A DNA stretch of 35,679 bases. Source: CAZWUW01 sp964636895 (lineage in GTDB: Bacteria; Bacillota; Thermincolia; Thermincolales; CAZWUW01). The stretch's first letter is position 1, and the number at the start of each line of letters is the position of its first letter. The stretch lies in assembly GCA_964636895.1 (NCBI GenBank), contig CAZWUW010000022.1:1-35679 (forward strand). Direction: 5' to 3'. Positions 7,262-16,574 of this stretch are shown one piece after another. The notes under the pieces are model-generated. The model was not told where the DNA came from, searched no databases, and worked only from the letters and a program-made list of their open reading frames with translations. A program made the position numbers and the translations under genes.

Positions 7262-8329
7262 ATGAAGGACATTTTTATACTACAGCAAAAGATTATTCCC
7301 GAATTAATAGAAGTGCTGGAAAGAAGATATACTATACTCCGAAATCTATCTTTATTACAACCGGTAGGCCGGCGGGCTTTGGCCCTGAAGCTGGGACTTT
7401 CGGAGCGCTTGGTGCGTAGTGAAATGGATCTTTTGCGGGAACAGGGATTGATAGCCAGTGAGGCTGCCGGCATGAGTCTGACCGATGAAGGCGAAACTCT
7501 GTTACAGCGGTTTGCCGAGTTGTTTAGTGATTTGCACGGACTGATTGAGCTGGAACAACAATTGCAGAATATTTTGCAGTTAGGCCGGGTTATTGTGGTT
7601 CCCGGCAACAGCGACAGGGAACCAACGGTGAAAAAGGATTTGGGCCGGGCTACAGCCCGCTACATCCGGGAAATCCTTAAGGATGACAGTATACTGGCTG
7701 TAACCGGCGGTTCCACGCTGGGCGAACTGGCCACTGCAATGACCGAATCCAAATTTCATTGCGCCGCAACAGTAGTGCCTGCCCGGGGTGGTTTGGGTGA
7801 AGATGTGGAAATTCAGGCCAACACTATTGCGGCTAGGATAGCCAAATGCATCAAAGGCAGCTACCGGCTGCTGCATGTGCCTGACAATATCGGTGCTGAA
7901 GCCATGCGCTCCCTGTCTATGGACCCGCAAATCCGGGAAGTCACTAAAACTATTAAGTCTGCAGAAATTTTGATTCATGGTATTGGTAATGCTGAAGAAC
8001 TGTCGGTCAGCAGGGGCGATTTGCCGGTGGAAACCCGGCGGCTTATGGAAGGCGGCGCTGTTGGCGAAGCTTTTGGACATTATTTCGCTATTGACGGGGC
8101 TAAAGTACATAATATTCACAGTTTGGGTATTAGGATTAACGATTTGGCTAAAATAAGACACGTCATCGGCGTGGCCGGGGGGCAAAAAAAGGCTCGGGCT
8201 ATTATGGCTGTAGTAGCCAATAAACATGAACATGTATTGATTACTGACGAAGGCGCGGCGAGAGAAATCATATTAATTAAAAATACAAAAACAGGAGGAG
8301 ATTGCAATGACAGTGAAAGTAGGGATTAA
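7262..8329 (+). CDS. cggR: Central glycolytic genes regulator CggR (SorC/DeoR family)
   Basis: A 355-residue repressor. The N-terminal winged helix (residues about 25-75, with LALKLGLSERLVRSEMDLLREQGLI) binds the operator just upstream. The rest is the sugar-phosphate-binding SorC domain, with VTGGSTLGELA and the later HGIGNAEE. In Bacillus it represses the gap operon and is released by fructose-1,6-bisphosphate. ATG 7262 follows GGGAGGG. The 3' end overlaps the start of gap by 23 bases, so the repressor and first enzyme are translationally coupled. Confidence 0.95.
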   Translation: MKDIFILQQKIIPELIEVLERRYTILRNLSLLQPVGRRALALKLGLSERLVRSEMDLLREQGLIASEAAGMSLTDEGETLLQRFAELFSDLHGLIELEQQLQNILQLGRVIVVPGNSDREPTVKKDLGRATARYIREILKDDSILAVTGGSTLGELATAMTESKFHCAATVVPARGGLGEDVEIQANTIAARIAKCIKGSYRLLHVPDNIGAEAMRSLSMDPQIREVTKTIKSAEILIHGIGNAEELSVSRGDLPVETRRLMEGGAVGEAFGHYFAIDGAKVHNIHSLGIRINDLAKIRHVIGVAGGQKKARAIMAVVANKHEHVLITDEGAAREIILIKNTKTGGDCNDSESRD

Positions 8330-9314
8330 CGGTTTTGGGCGGATTGGCCGGTTGGTATTCCGAGCTGCCCTCAATAATCCAGGAGTAGAAGTGGTTGGTG
8401 TTAATGACCTGACTGATGCCAAGACCCTGGCTCATTTGTTAAAGTATGATTCTGTTCATGGTACTTTTGATGCTGATATCAAGGCTACGGAAAACGCCAT
8501 TGTGGTAAATGGCAAAGAAATCAGGGTGGTCGCCCAAACCGACCCGTCGACTCTGCCATGGCAAGAGCTGGGTGTGCAAGTGGCTGTCGAGTGCACCGGT
8601 CGCTTTACTAAGCGGCCGGATGCAGCCAAGCACCTGGCCGCCGGGGCTAAAAAAGTGATTATCTCCGCGCCGGGTAAAGAAGAAGATGTTACTATTGTTA
8701 TGGGTGTTAACCAGAATAAATATGAACCGGCCAATCACCACGTGATTTCCAATGCTTCCTGCACCACAAACTGCCTGGCTCCTTTTGCCAAGGTAGTGCA
8801 CGAAAATTTTGGTATTGTTAAGGGTCTGATGACCACGATTCATGCCTATACCAATGATCAGAATATCCTGGATCTGCCCCACAAGGACTTGCGCCGGGCA
8901 AGGGCGGCCGGGATGTCCATCATTCCCACCACAACCGGTGCAGCTAAGGCGGTGGCCCTGGTATTGCCGGCTCTCAAAGGGAAGCTGAATGGTTTTGCCA
9001 TGCGGGTACCGACCCCGAACGTGTCTGTGGTGGATTTGGTTGTGGAGCTGCAGAAATCAACTACTGCCGAAGAAATCAACGGTGCGCTGAAGGCTGCCGC
9101 GGAGGGGGAACTGAAAGGTATCCTGCAGTATTGTGAGGAGCCGCTGGTATCCAAGGATTTCAATGGCAATCCCCACTCTTCTATTGTTGACGCGCCCTCA
9201 ACCATGGTGATTGAAGGCAATCTGGCTAAAATTGTTGTATGGTATGATAATGAATGGGGCTATTCCTGTCGTATTGTTGACTTGATTAATTTTATTGCCG
9301 GTAAAGGTCTGTAA
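8307..9314 (+). CDS. gap: Glyceraldehyde-3-phosphate dehydrogenase, NAD-type
   Basis: A 335-residue class I GAPDH. It has the NAD-binding INGFGRIGR at residues 7-15, Asp34 in VNDL (the residue associated with NAD over NADP preference), and the catalytic Cys152 in ASCTTNC. Further on are the substrate-loop sequence RRARAA and WYDNEWGYS at the C-terminus. It oxidises glyceraldehyde-3-phosphate to 1,3-bisphosphoglycerate. ATG 8307 has a strong AGGAGGAG site lying within the end of cggR. First enzyme of the lower-glycolysis operon. Confidence 0.98.
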   Translation: MTVKVGINGFGRIGRLVFRAALNNPGVEVVGVNDLTDAKTLAHLLKYDSVHGTFDADIKATENAIVVNGKEIRVVAQTDPSTLPWQELGVQVAVECTGRFTKRPDAAKHLAAGAKKVIISAPGKEEDVTIVMGVNQNKYEPANHHVISNASCTTNCLAPFAKVVHENFGIVKGLMTTIHAYTNDQNILDLPHKDLRRARAAGMSIIPTTTGAAKAVALVLPALKGKLNGFAMRVPTPNVSVVDLVVELQKSTTAEEINGALKAAAEGELKGILQYCEEPLVSKDFNGNPHSSIVDAPSTMVIEGNLAKIVVWYDNEWGYSCRIVDLINFIAGKGL

Positions 9315-9353
9315 TTCTATTTAACAGTCGAAAGCGAGGTAAATCCTGATAAC

Positions 9354-10553
9354 ATGAATGTGAACACCGTTAAAGAATTAGATGTTAACAGTAAACGGGT
9401 TTTTGTTCGGGTGGACTTTAATGTGCCCATGGATGAGCATAGAAATGTTACCGAAGATTGTAAAATCCGCTCCGCCTTACCCACTATTAAGTATTTACTG
9501 GAAAGAGGGGCCAAAGTTATTTTGGCATCCCATTTGGGCCGGCCAAAAGGGCAGGTGATTGCGAAATTCAGCTTGGTGCCGGTGGCTAAAAGGTTGGAGC
9601 AATTGCTAGGCCGACCGGTGCATATGGCTACTGATTGTGTGGGAGTCAATCCGCGTGAGTTAGTGGCCAACATGAAGCCCGGGGATGTGGTTTTGCTGGA
9701 AAACGTGCGCTTTCATGTCGAGGAGGAAAAGAATGACCTGGCTTTCGCCAAACAATTGGCGGAGTTGGCCGATTTATATGTAAATGATGCTTTTGGCACT
9801 GCTCACCGGGCCCATGCATCAACCGCCGGGATAGCAGATTATCTGCCTGCGGCGGCCGGTTTTCTAATGGAAAAAGAAGTCAGCTACCTGGACAAAGCGG
9901 TGAGTTCGCCGGAGAAACCTTATGTGGTTATCGTTGGCGGTTCTAAGGTAATTGATAAGATCGGTGTTATAAATAATCTGCTTGATAAAGTTGATATTGT
10001 GATTATCGGCGGTGGTATGGCTAATACTTTTTTAAAAGCCCGGGGTTATGCCATGGGTAAGTCGCTGGTGGAAGAGGAAAAAATTGAACTGGCCAGATTG
10101 ACATTGGAGAAGGCTCAGGCCAAAGGGGTAAAAGTATATTTGCCGGTAGACCTGGTTGTGAGTGATGCCATATCTGCGGTGGGGCAGTCGCAGATTGTTG
10201 ATGTAGCCGCTGTTCCGGCTGATAAAATGGCCCTGGATATTGGGCCTGAGTCTGCCAAAGTCTTTGCCGCTGCTTTGCGGGGAGCAAAGACGGTAGTTTG
10301 GAACGGACCAATGGGGGTATTTGAAATCGATGCTTTTGCTAAAGGCACTGAGGAAATGGCCAAAGCTGTAGCAACTTCCGGGGCGGTTACTATTGTTGGC
10401 GGCGGTGATTCCGCGGCAGCGGTGGAAAAAGTGGGTATGTCGGCGAAGATTTCCCATGTATCCACCGGCGGCGGTGCATCACTGGAGTTTTTGGAAGGTC
10501 GGGGCTTGCCGGGTATTAAGGCTCTGGAAAAGAAAAATATTGGGGTGAGTTAA
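9354..10553 (+). CDS. pgk: Phosphoglycerate kinase
   Basis: A 399-residue kinase that makes ATP from 1,3-bisphosphoglycerate. Visible motifs are RVDFNVPMD near the N-terminus, SHLGRPKG, LLENVRFH, the hinge region VGGSKVIDKIGVI, GGGMANTFLKA, WNGPMGVFE and the nucleotide-binding GGGDSAAAVEK. The commonly seen GGAKVSDKI is GGSKVIDKI here, a mild variation. ATG 9354 has only a modest upstream site (GCGAGGTAA); GTG 9360 is a possible alternative. The TAA is immediately followed by the TTG start of tpiA with no gap. Confidence 0.97.
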   Translation: MNVNTVKELDVNSKRVFVRVDFNVPMDEHRNVTEDCKIRSALPTIKYLLERGAKVILASHLGRPKGQVIAKFSLVPVAKRLEQLLGRPVHMATDCVGVNPRELVANMKPGDVVLLENVRFHVEEEKNDLAFAKQLAELADLYVNDAFGTAHRAHASTAGIADYLPAAAGFLMEKEVSYLDKAVSSPEKPYVVIVGGSKVIDKIGVINNLLDKVDIVIIGGGMANTFLKARGYAMGKSLVEEEKIELARLTLEKAQAKGVKVYLPVDLVVSDAISAVGQSQIVDVAAVPADKMALDIGPESAKVFAAALRGAKTVVWNGPMGVFEIDAFAKGTEEMAKAVATSGAVTIVGGGDSAAAVEKVGMSAKISHVSTGGGASLEFLEGRGLPGIKALEKKNIGVS

Positions 10554-11303
10554 TTGCGTAAGCCAATTATTGCCGGCAACTGGAAGATGTACAAAAAAGT
10601 AGATGAGGCTATTGCCCTAGTGAGTGAATTGAGCGACCTGGCGGTTGATGTCAATGGTACTGAAATCGTGGTCTGCCCGCCTTTTACCGTGCTGGATGCC
10701 GTTACTGACGTGCTGCAGGGGTCAGATATCGCTGTGGGCGCGCAGAACATGTACTGGCAGGCGGAGGGTGCCTTCACCGGGGAAATATCACCGGCCATGC
10801 TCCGGGATATTGGGTGTAAATATGTTATTTTGGGTCATTCGGAACGCCGGCAGTATTTTGGGGAAACTGACGGGAGTGTAAATAAAAAAATCACAGCCGC
10901 TATTGCGCACGGTCTGACGCCCATTGTTTGTGTGGGTGAAACCCTGGAACAAAGAGAGGCCGGTACTACCGAGCAGATTGTCCGCCAGCAAACTGAAGGG
11001 GCCTTGGATGGGCTGGCAGCGAACGAGGCAAGCGGTCTGGTAATAGCTTATGAACCGGTTTGGGCCATAGGTACCGGCAAAACTGCATCAACTGACGATG
11101 CGCAGCAGGTATGCGGCTTTATTCGCCGGGTGGTGGCGGAAATATTTGACCGGGATGTGGCGGACAAAGTCCGGATTCAATACGGCGGCAGCGTTAAGCC
11201 GGATAATATATCGGCGTTGATGGCTCAGCCGGATATTGACGGTGCACTGGTAGGCGGGGCCAGTCTAGAAGCAAAGTCTTTTGCAGGTATAGTAAGGTTT
11301 TAG
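10554..11303 (+). CDS. tpiA: Triosephosphate isomerase
   Basis: A 249-residue TIM barrel that interconverts dihydroxyacetone phosphate and glyceraldehyde-3-phosphate. Catalytic residues are visible as Asn9 and Lys11 in GNWKM, His95 in LGHSERR and Glu167 in AYEPVWAIGTG. The phosphate-binding GGSVKPDN lies near the C-terminus. The start is TTG 10554, the base right after the pgk stop, with GGGGTGAG upstream inside pgk, so translation is coupled. Confidence 0.97.
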   Translation: MRKPIIAGNWKMYKKVDEAIALVSELSDLAVDVNGTEIVVCPPFTVLDAVTDVLQGSDIAVGAQNMYWQAEGAFTGEISPAMLRDIGCKYVILGHSERRQYFGETDGSVNKKITAAIAHGLTPIVCVGETLEQREAGTTEQIVRQQTEGALDGLAANEASGLVIAYEPVWAIGTGKTASTDDAQQVCGFIRRVVAEIFDRDVADKVRIQYGGSVKPDNISALMAQPDIDGALVGGASLEAKSFAGIVRF

Positions 11304-11321
11304 GCACGAGGGGGTACGGCG

Positions 11322-12872
11322 TTGGCACCGGATAAAAGACCGCTGACAATTATAATTATGGATGGTTGGGGAATCGGCGGGGCAGTGGATGGAAACGCCA
11401 TTGCCGTGGCCGAAACGCCTAATTACGATAAACTGACGGCAACATACCCGCATACAGTTCTTGGTGCGTCGGGAGAAGATGTAGGACTGCCGGAAGGGCA
11501 GATGGGGAACTCGGAAGTCGGGCACCTTAATATTGGGGCCGGTCGCGTAGTGTACCAGGAGCTGACCCGGATTTCCAAAGCTATCCGGGAAAAGGATTTT
11601 TTTCATAATGCTGTGCTGCTTGAAGCTATGGCCCACGCGCAATCCAACGGTACGGCCCTGCATCTCATCGGGCTTTTGTCGGACGGCGGTGTGCACAGCC
11701 ATAACACTCATTTGTACGCGTTGTTGGAAATGGCTAAAGCGCAGGGGCTGTCCAGAGTATATGTGCATGCCCTTTTGGACGGCCGCGATGTACCACCGGC
11801 CAATGCCCGGGAGTACATTGATGAACTGGAAAAAAAGTTTGACGTATTGGGTGTGGGGGCAATTGCTACGGTGATGGGACGCTACTACGCCATGGACCGT
11901 GACAAGCGCTGGGACAGGGTGGAGCGGGCATACAACGCTATGGTTTTTGGTGTAGGACTTAAGGCTGCACTGGCATCCGGTGCGGTAGCCCGGTCCTACG
12001 AGCAAGGCGAAACAGATGAGTTTGTCCAGCCTACGGTGATTATCGGTGATACAGGTTTGCCGGTAGGGACGGTGCAAAACGGCGATGCGGTGATTTTTTA
12101 TAATTTCCGCCCGGATCGGGCGCGGGAAATAACCAGGGCTTTTGTGGATGATGATTTTAGCGGTTTTATTCGCCGGACCGGTTTTCCCGAGGTTCATTAT
12201 GTTTGTATGACGCAGTACGACAAAACTATCCAGGTCCCGGTAGCCTTTAAACCCCAGGTGCTGACTAATACGCTGGGCGAAGTGCTAAGCAAGAACGGTT
12301 TGCGCCAACTGCGTATCGCAGAAACAGAAAAGTATGCTCATGTAACCTTTTTCTTTAATGGCGGCGTGGAACCACCCAATCCCGGTGAAGAACGGCGGCT
12401 TATTCCCTCACCTAAAGTGGCGACTTATGACCTGCAACCGGAAATGAGCGCTTATGAAGTAACAGATGCTGCAATTGAAGAGATTATGGCTGCTAAATAT
12501 GATGTGATTATTTTGAATTTTGCTAACCCTGATATGGTTGGCCATACGGGAGTGCTGGAGGCCGCCGTCAAAGCGGTGCAAACGGTGGATGATTGTCTTG
12601 GCCGTGTAGTGCATGCTGCTTTGAGCAAGGGAGGGCGGGTGCTGGTGACCGCCGACCACGGCAACGCGGAACAAATGGTAGACCCGCACGACGGACAACC
12701 TTTTACGGCACATACTATTAATGCAGTACCCTTTGTCTATATTGACGGCCAAGATAAAACCGCCCAAGTGCATGCCGGGCGGTTGGAGGATATCGCTCCG
12801 ACGATTTTGCATCTGCTGGGCATTACGCAGCCGGCGGAGATGACAGGACGGAACTTAATCAGGGTGAAGTAA
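11322..12872 (+). CDS. gpmI: Phosphoglycerate mutase, cofactor-independent (2,3-BPG-independent)
   Basis: A 516-residue alkaline-phosphatase-superfamily enzyme converting 3- to 2-phosphoglycerate. Ser64 in QMGNSEVGHLNIG is the phosphorylated nucleophile. MDGWG at 13-17 and TADHGNAEQM near the C-terminus hold metal ligands, and DGRDVPP and NFRPDRARE bind substrate. The length is normal. The start is TTG 11322, preceded by GAGGGGG. It lies 18 bases after tpiA and 28 before eno, with no internal promoter or terminator seen. Confidence 0.97.
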   Translation: MAPDKRPLTIIIMDGWGIGGAVDGNAIAVAETPNYDKLTATYPHTVLGASGEDVGLPEGQMGNSEVGHLNIGAGRVVYQELTRISKAIREKDFFHNAVLLEAMAHAQSNGTALHLIGLLSDGGVHSHNTHLYALLEMAKAQGLSRVYVHALLDGRDVPPANAREYIDELEKKFDVLGVGAIATVMGRYYAMDRDKRWDRVERAYNAMVFGVGLKAALASGAVARSYEQGETDEFVQPTVIIGDTGLPVGTVQNGDAVIFYNFRPDRAREITRAFVDDDFSGFIRRTGFPEVHYVCMTQYDKTIQVPVAFKPQVLTNTLGEVLSKNGLRQLRIAETEKYAHVTFFFNGGVEPPNPGEERRLIPSPKVATYDLQPEMSAYEVTDAAIEEIMAAKYDVIILNFANPDMVGHTGVLEAAVKAVQTVDDCLGRVVHAALSKGGRVLVTADHGNAEQMVDPHDGQPFTAHTINAVPFVYIDGQDKTAQVHAGRLEDIAPTILHLLGITQPAEMTGRNLIRVK

Positions 12873-12900
12873 TAATATAAAAAAGAACAGGAGGTTTAAC

Positions 12901-14187
12901 ATGACTATTATTGCTGATGTTTATGCAAGAGAAATTCTGGATTCCCGGGGCAACCCCACCGTGGAAGTGGAAGTTGTCCTGGAAGATGGCTCCGTTGGGC
13001 GGGCGGCGGTACCCTCCGGGGCTTCTACCGGCGCGTACGAAGCTGTTGAGCTGCGGGATGGAGACAAAGAGCGCTACCTGGGTAAAGGTGTGGTGCAGGC
13101 AGTGGAAAATGTCAATACTGTTATTGCCCCGGAAATCATCGGTTTTGATGCTATTGATCAAGTGGGTATTGATAATTTGATGATTGAGATAGATGGCACG
13201 CCTAATAAGGCTAAACTGGGTGCGAACGCCATTTTGGGTGTTTCCATGGCTGTCGCCAAGGCTGTGGCTGGTTCGCTGGGATTGCCATTGTACAAGTACC
13301 TGGGCGGCATTAATGCCAAAGAACTGCCGGTGCCGATGATGAATATCCTGAACGGTGGTAAGCATGCCGATAACAATGTGGATATTCAGGAGTTCATGGT
13401 CATGCCGGTGGGTGCCGTTTCCTTTGCAGAAGCCCTGCGTATGGGTGCGGAGATTTTTCATAACCTGAAATCAGTGCTGCAGGCCAAAGGATTAAATACA
13501 GCCGTTGGAGATGAGGGAGGCTTTGCCCCCAATCTTGGTTCCAATGAAGAGGCGCTGGCTGTAATCATGGAAGCAGTCACCAAAGCCGGCTATAAACCCG
13601 GTGAAGATATTGTCCTGGCACTGGATGTTGCAGCTACCGAGCTTTACAAAGACGGGAAATATGTGTTGGAAGGCGAGGGCAAGACTAAGACTGCCGAAGA
13701 GATGATTGCATTTTATGAAGAAATGGTCAATAAATATCCCATCGTGTCTATTGAAGACGGGCTGTCTGAAGATGACTGGGCAGGCTGGAAAAAGCTTACC
13801 GCGGCTCTTGGCAGCAAGGTGCAGTTGGTTGGGGATGACCTGTTTGTCACCAACACCGACCGTCTAAAGCAGGGGATTGATTCGGGCACAGCCAATTCTA
13901 TTCTTGTAAAGGTTAACCAGATCGGCACCTTGACTGAAACTTTTGATGCTATTGAAATGGCTAAACGGGCCGGTTATACGGCCGTGGTTTCCCATCGTTC
14001 CGGCGAAACCGAGGATGCTACCATTGCGGATATTGCCGTGGCCACCAATGCCGGCCAAATCAAAACCGGTGCACCCTCCCGGACCGACAGGGTAGCCAAG
14101 TACAATCAACTACTGCGGATTGAGGAAGAATTGGATGAAATCGCTGTTTATAAGGGGATTAAAACCTTCTATAATATTAAAAAATAG
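12901..14187 (+). CDS. eno: Enolase
   Basis: A 428-residue enolase converting 2-phosphoglycerate to phosphoenolpyruvate. Motifs include ILDSRGNPTVE at the N-terminus, GASTGAYEA, NGGKHADNN, GDEGGFAPN, the metal ligands in LALDVAA, SIEDG and GDDLFVTN, the catalytic Lys in LVKVNQIGT, and SHRSGETED. ATG 12901 has a perfect AGGAGG site. It is the last gene of the operon. No intrinsic terminator is visible between its stop and the promoter at 14290, so read-through into hppA is possible. Confidence 0.98.
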   Translation: MTIIADVYAREILDSRGNPTVEVEVVLEDGSVGRAAVPSGASTGAYEAVELRDGDKERYLGKGVVQAVENVNTVIAPEIIGFDAIDQVGIDNLMIEIDGTPNKAKLGANAILGVSMAVAKAVAGSLGLPLYKYLGGINAKELPVPMMNILNGGKHADNNVDIQEFMVMPVGAVSFAEALRMGAEIFHNLKSVLQAKGLNTAVGDEGGFAPNLGSNEEALAVIMEAVTKAGYKPGEDIVLALDVAATELYKDGKYVLEGEGKTKTAEEMIAFYEEMVNKYPIVSIEDGLSEDDWAGWKKLTAALGSKVQLVGDDLFVTNTDRLKQGIDSGTANSILVKVNQIGTLTETFDAIEMAKRAGYTAVVSHRSGETEDATIADIAVATNAGQIKTGAPSRTDRVAKYNQLLRIEEELDEIAVYKGIKTFYNIKK

Positions 14188-14218
14188 GCATAACCATTAG
14201 GGTTTCCATTATAGTATA

Positions 14219-14308
14219 ATAGTGGACGCACAGGTATTTGCGGCGGCCTGCGGAAGTTGTGTGAATCTTCATTATTTGCTGAAATTTTATTGTAATTTTG
14301 TCCACTAT
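14219..14308 (+). repeat. Separated 9-bp inverted repeat between eno and hppA
   Basis: ATAGTGGAC (14219-14227) and GTCCACTAT (14300-14308) are perfect inverted copies 72 bases apart. The first follows a TATAAT-like sequence at 14215-14220. The second lies in the -35/-10 spacer of the hppA promoter. The arrangement could bring two operator halves together or form a long-range RNA/DNA stem. Confidence 0.5.
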
Positions 14309-14318
14309 ATGCTATAAT
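14290..14318 (+). promoter_or_regulatory. Promoter of hppA
   Basis: TTGTAA at 14290-14295 and TATAAT at 14313-14318 are 17 bases apart. A TGC before the -10 gives an extended element identical to those before whiA and rpoN. The predicted start near 14325 leaves a leader of about 140 bases. Confidence 0.75.
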
Positions 14319-14322
14319 TGAG

Positions 14323-14430
14323 CATCATGGGTTATCCTGGTTACAGGGGGTGATGGAACTTAAATCAGTTTCTGGTCAATAACCAGGAATCTTTATGATA
14401 CCGGGGGATACATAGAGAGAACATATCCCC
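14323..14430 (+). promoter_or_regulatory. Structured 5' leader of hppA with alternative pairings
   Basis: CCTG/CAGG (14336-14339 with 14344-14347) and CTGGT/ACCAG (14372-14376 with 14382-14386) form two local hairpins. Alternatively TCCTGGTTA (14335-14343) pairs over nine bases with TAACCAGGA (14380-14388), which excludes both. A third hairpin pairs GGGGATA (14404-14410) with TATCCCC (14424-14430) shortly before the ribosome site. There is no T-run, so control would be at translation or stability. It matches no riboswitch class I know. Confidence 0.4.
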
Positions 14431-14467
14431 ACCAAAAAAATTGGGAAGAGGAGAGTGAGAGTTTCTA

Positions 14468-16564
14468 ATGGATCTGAGTAACCCCACAATTGCTCTGGCA
14501 TGGGTGTCCTTTGGTGCAGGTATTATTTCTTTGATTGTGGCCTTCCTGTTCCTCAGCAGCGTGCTGAAAGAAGACATGGGAACCCCGCGGATGAAAGAAT
14601 TGTCCGACGCTATTTTTGAGGGTGCCATGGCTTTCCTGAATCGTCAGTACAAGTCCCTGGCTCCTATCGTAATTGTAATCTTTTTTGCTTTATTCTTTGT
14701 TCCCGTAGAATTATTTACCCATGGTGACCCTACAGCCGCCGAACAAGTTAAAGGTTGGTCCGGTAAGCTATCCCTGCCGGTATCCTTCTTGGTCGGTGCA
14801 GTGGCTTCTGCTTTTGCCGGATATGCCGGTATGGTCAGTACTACCAAGTCTAATGCCCGGACTACTCATGCTGCCCGGACCGGTATCCGAAAAGCCCTGA
14901 CCATAGCTTTCCGGAGCGGCGCCGTTATGGGTCTGTCTGTTGCCGGTTTGGGTCTGGCTGGTGTTTCCGGTTTGTATCTGCTGTTTAAGGTTCCCGCAGT
15001 TATTAACAGTTTTGCCTTTGGCGCCAGCGCTGTGGCACTGTTTGCCCGGATTGGCGGCGGTATTTATACCAAGGCCGCTGACGTAGGCGCTGACCTGGTT
15101 GGCAAGGTTGAAGCCGGGATTCCTGAAGATGATCCCCGGAACCCCGCCGTTATTGCCGACAACGTTGGTGACAACGTCGGTGACACCGCCGGTATGGGCG
15201 CCGACCTCTTTGAATCCTATGCCGCAACTGCGATTGCCGCCATGGTAATCGGTGGCACTGTGCTTGGCATCAGCGGGGTGTTGTTCCCGCTGTTAATCGG
15301 TGCTATCGGTATTATTGCCTCTATTATCAGTACTGCTTTTGTAAGAATGAGTAGTGAGGATTCTAACCCGCAGACCGCTTTGAACATGGGTCTATGGGGT
15401 ACCAATATTCTCACCGCTATTGCCGGTTGGTTCCTGGCTAGCGCTTTGTTTGAAAATCAGGCTTTTGGTATCTTCGTAGGTATTATAGCCGGTTTGCTTA
15501 CAAACGTGGCTATTGGTTACGTTACAGAATTTTATACTTCTTACCATAAGCGCCCGGCGCAGGAAATTGCCGAAGCGTCTGAGACCGGTCCGGCTACCAA
15601 CATCATTAAAGGTTTGGCTGTCGGTCTGAAGTCTACTGTGTATCCGATTTTAGTTATTGTTGTGGCTATTTATGTTTCTTACATTTTTGCTGAGAATGCC
15701 GGTGCCGGCTTAGGTATCTATGGTATCGCTATGGCGGCCATGGGGATGCTGGCAACTGCCGGCATGGTTGTGGCTATCGACTCCTTTGGTCCGGTTGCCG
15801 ACAACGCCGGTGGTATTGCGGAGATGGCTGAACTTGGTCCGGAAGTGCGGAAGAATACTGATAAGCTTGACGCTGTTGGTAACACCACCGCTGCCGTGGC
15901 TAAAGGTTTTGCTATCGGTTCCGCTGCACTGACCGCATTGGCCCTTTTTACCGCTTATGCTTCATCCGCAGGAATTACTGAGATTAACATTTTGAACCCG
16001 ATTGTTATTATCGGTATTTTCATTGGTGCTACCGTACCCTTCCTTGTAGCTTCCTACGCAATGGAGGCTGTCGGTAAGGCTGCTTTTGAAATGATTGCGG
16101 AAGTACGCCGTCAGTTCAGGGAAATCCCCGGCCTGATGGAAGGCAATGCCAAACCGGATTATGCCCGCTGTGTTGACATCAGTACTAAGGCAGCTATTAG
16201 GGAAATGGTTGCACCCGGTATGGTGGCTATCGGTACACCGATTGTTACCGGCTTCCTTCTTGGCCCGCTGGCACTTGGTGCCGTACTTGCCGGTAGCACT
16301 GTCTCCGGTGTGCTCCTGGCTCTCTTCATGGCTAATGCCGGCGGAGCCTGGGATAATGCCAAGAAATACATAGAAACCGGCAAACTCGGCGGTAAAGGCA
16401 GTGAGACGCATAAGGCCGCTGTTGTAGGTGACACTGTAGGTGACCCCTTCAAAGATACTGCCGGTCCTGCTATGAACCCGCTGATTAAGGTTATGGGTAC
16501 TATTTCCTTGATTATTGCGCCGCTTGTAGCAAAATGGTATGTTCTGAAGGGTTTTATAGAGTAG
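14468..16564 (+). CDS. hppA: Membrane-bound ion-pumping pyrophosphatase, K+-stimulated type
   Basis: A 698-residue protein with about 16 hydrophobic helices. It hydrolyses PPi and pumps H+ or Na+ across the membrane. The catalytic loop contains DVGADLVGKVEAGIPEDDP followed by NVGDNVGDTAG; later loops carry further conserved Asp residues and DTVGDPFKDTAGPA. The sequence GNTTAAVAKGF has Ala where K+-independent enzymes have Lys, placing it in the K+-dependent subfamily by established criteria. Whether it moves Na+ or H+ is not decided here. ATG 14468 follows GAAGAGGAGAG. It has its own promoter and terminator next to the glycolytic operon, consistent with energy recovery from PPi. Confidence 0.97.
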   Translation: MDLSNPTIALAWVSFGAGIISLIVAFLFLSSVLKEDMGTPRMKELSDAIFEGAMAFLNRQYKSLAPIVIVIFFALFFVPVELFTHGDPTAAEQVKGWSGKLSLPVSFLVGAVASAFAGYAGMVSTTKSNARTTHAARTGIRKALTIAFRSGAVMGLSVAGLGLAGVSGLYLLFKVPAVINSFAFGASAVALFARIGGGIYTKAADVGADLVGKVEAGIPEDDPRNPAVIADNVGDNVGDTAGMGADLFESYAATAIAAMVIGGTVLGISGVLFPLLIGAIGIIASIISTAFVRMSSEDSNPQTALNMGLWGTNILTAIAGWFLASALFENQAFGIFVGIIAGLLTNVAIGYVTEFYTSYHKRPAQEIAEASETGPATNIIKGLAVGLKSTVYPILVIVVAIYVSYIFAENAGAGLGIYGIAMAAMGMLATAGMVVAIDSFGPVADNAGGIAEMAELGPEVRKNTDKLDAVGNTTAAVAKGFAIGSAALTALALFTAYASSAGITEINILNPIVIIGIFIGATVPFLVASYAMEAVGKAAFEMIAEVRRQFREIPGLMEGNAKPDYARCVDISTKAAIREMVAPGMVAIGTPIVTGFLLGPLALGAVLAGSTVSGVLLALFMANAGGAWDNAKKYIETGKLGGKGSETHKAAVVGDTVGDPFKDTAGPAMNPLIKVMGTISLIIAPLVAKWYVLKGFIE

Positions 16565-16574
16565 TAGGTTGTGA

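Noticed and set aside
14341..14400. Fluoride riboswitch before hppA
   Set aside because: GGTGATGG resembles part of the motif, but the complementary CC strand of its first stem and the pseudoknot partner are missing.
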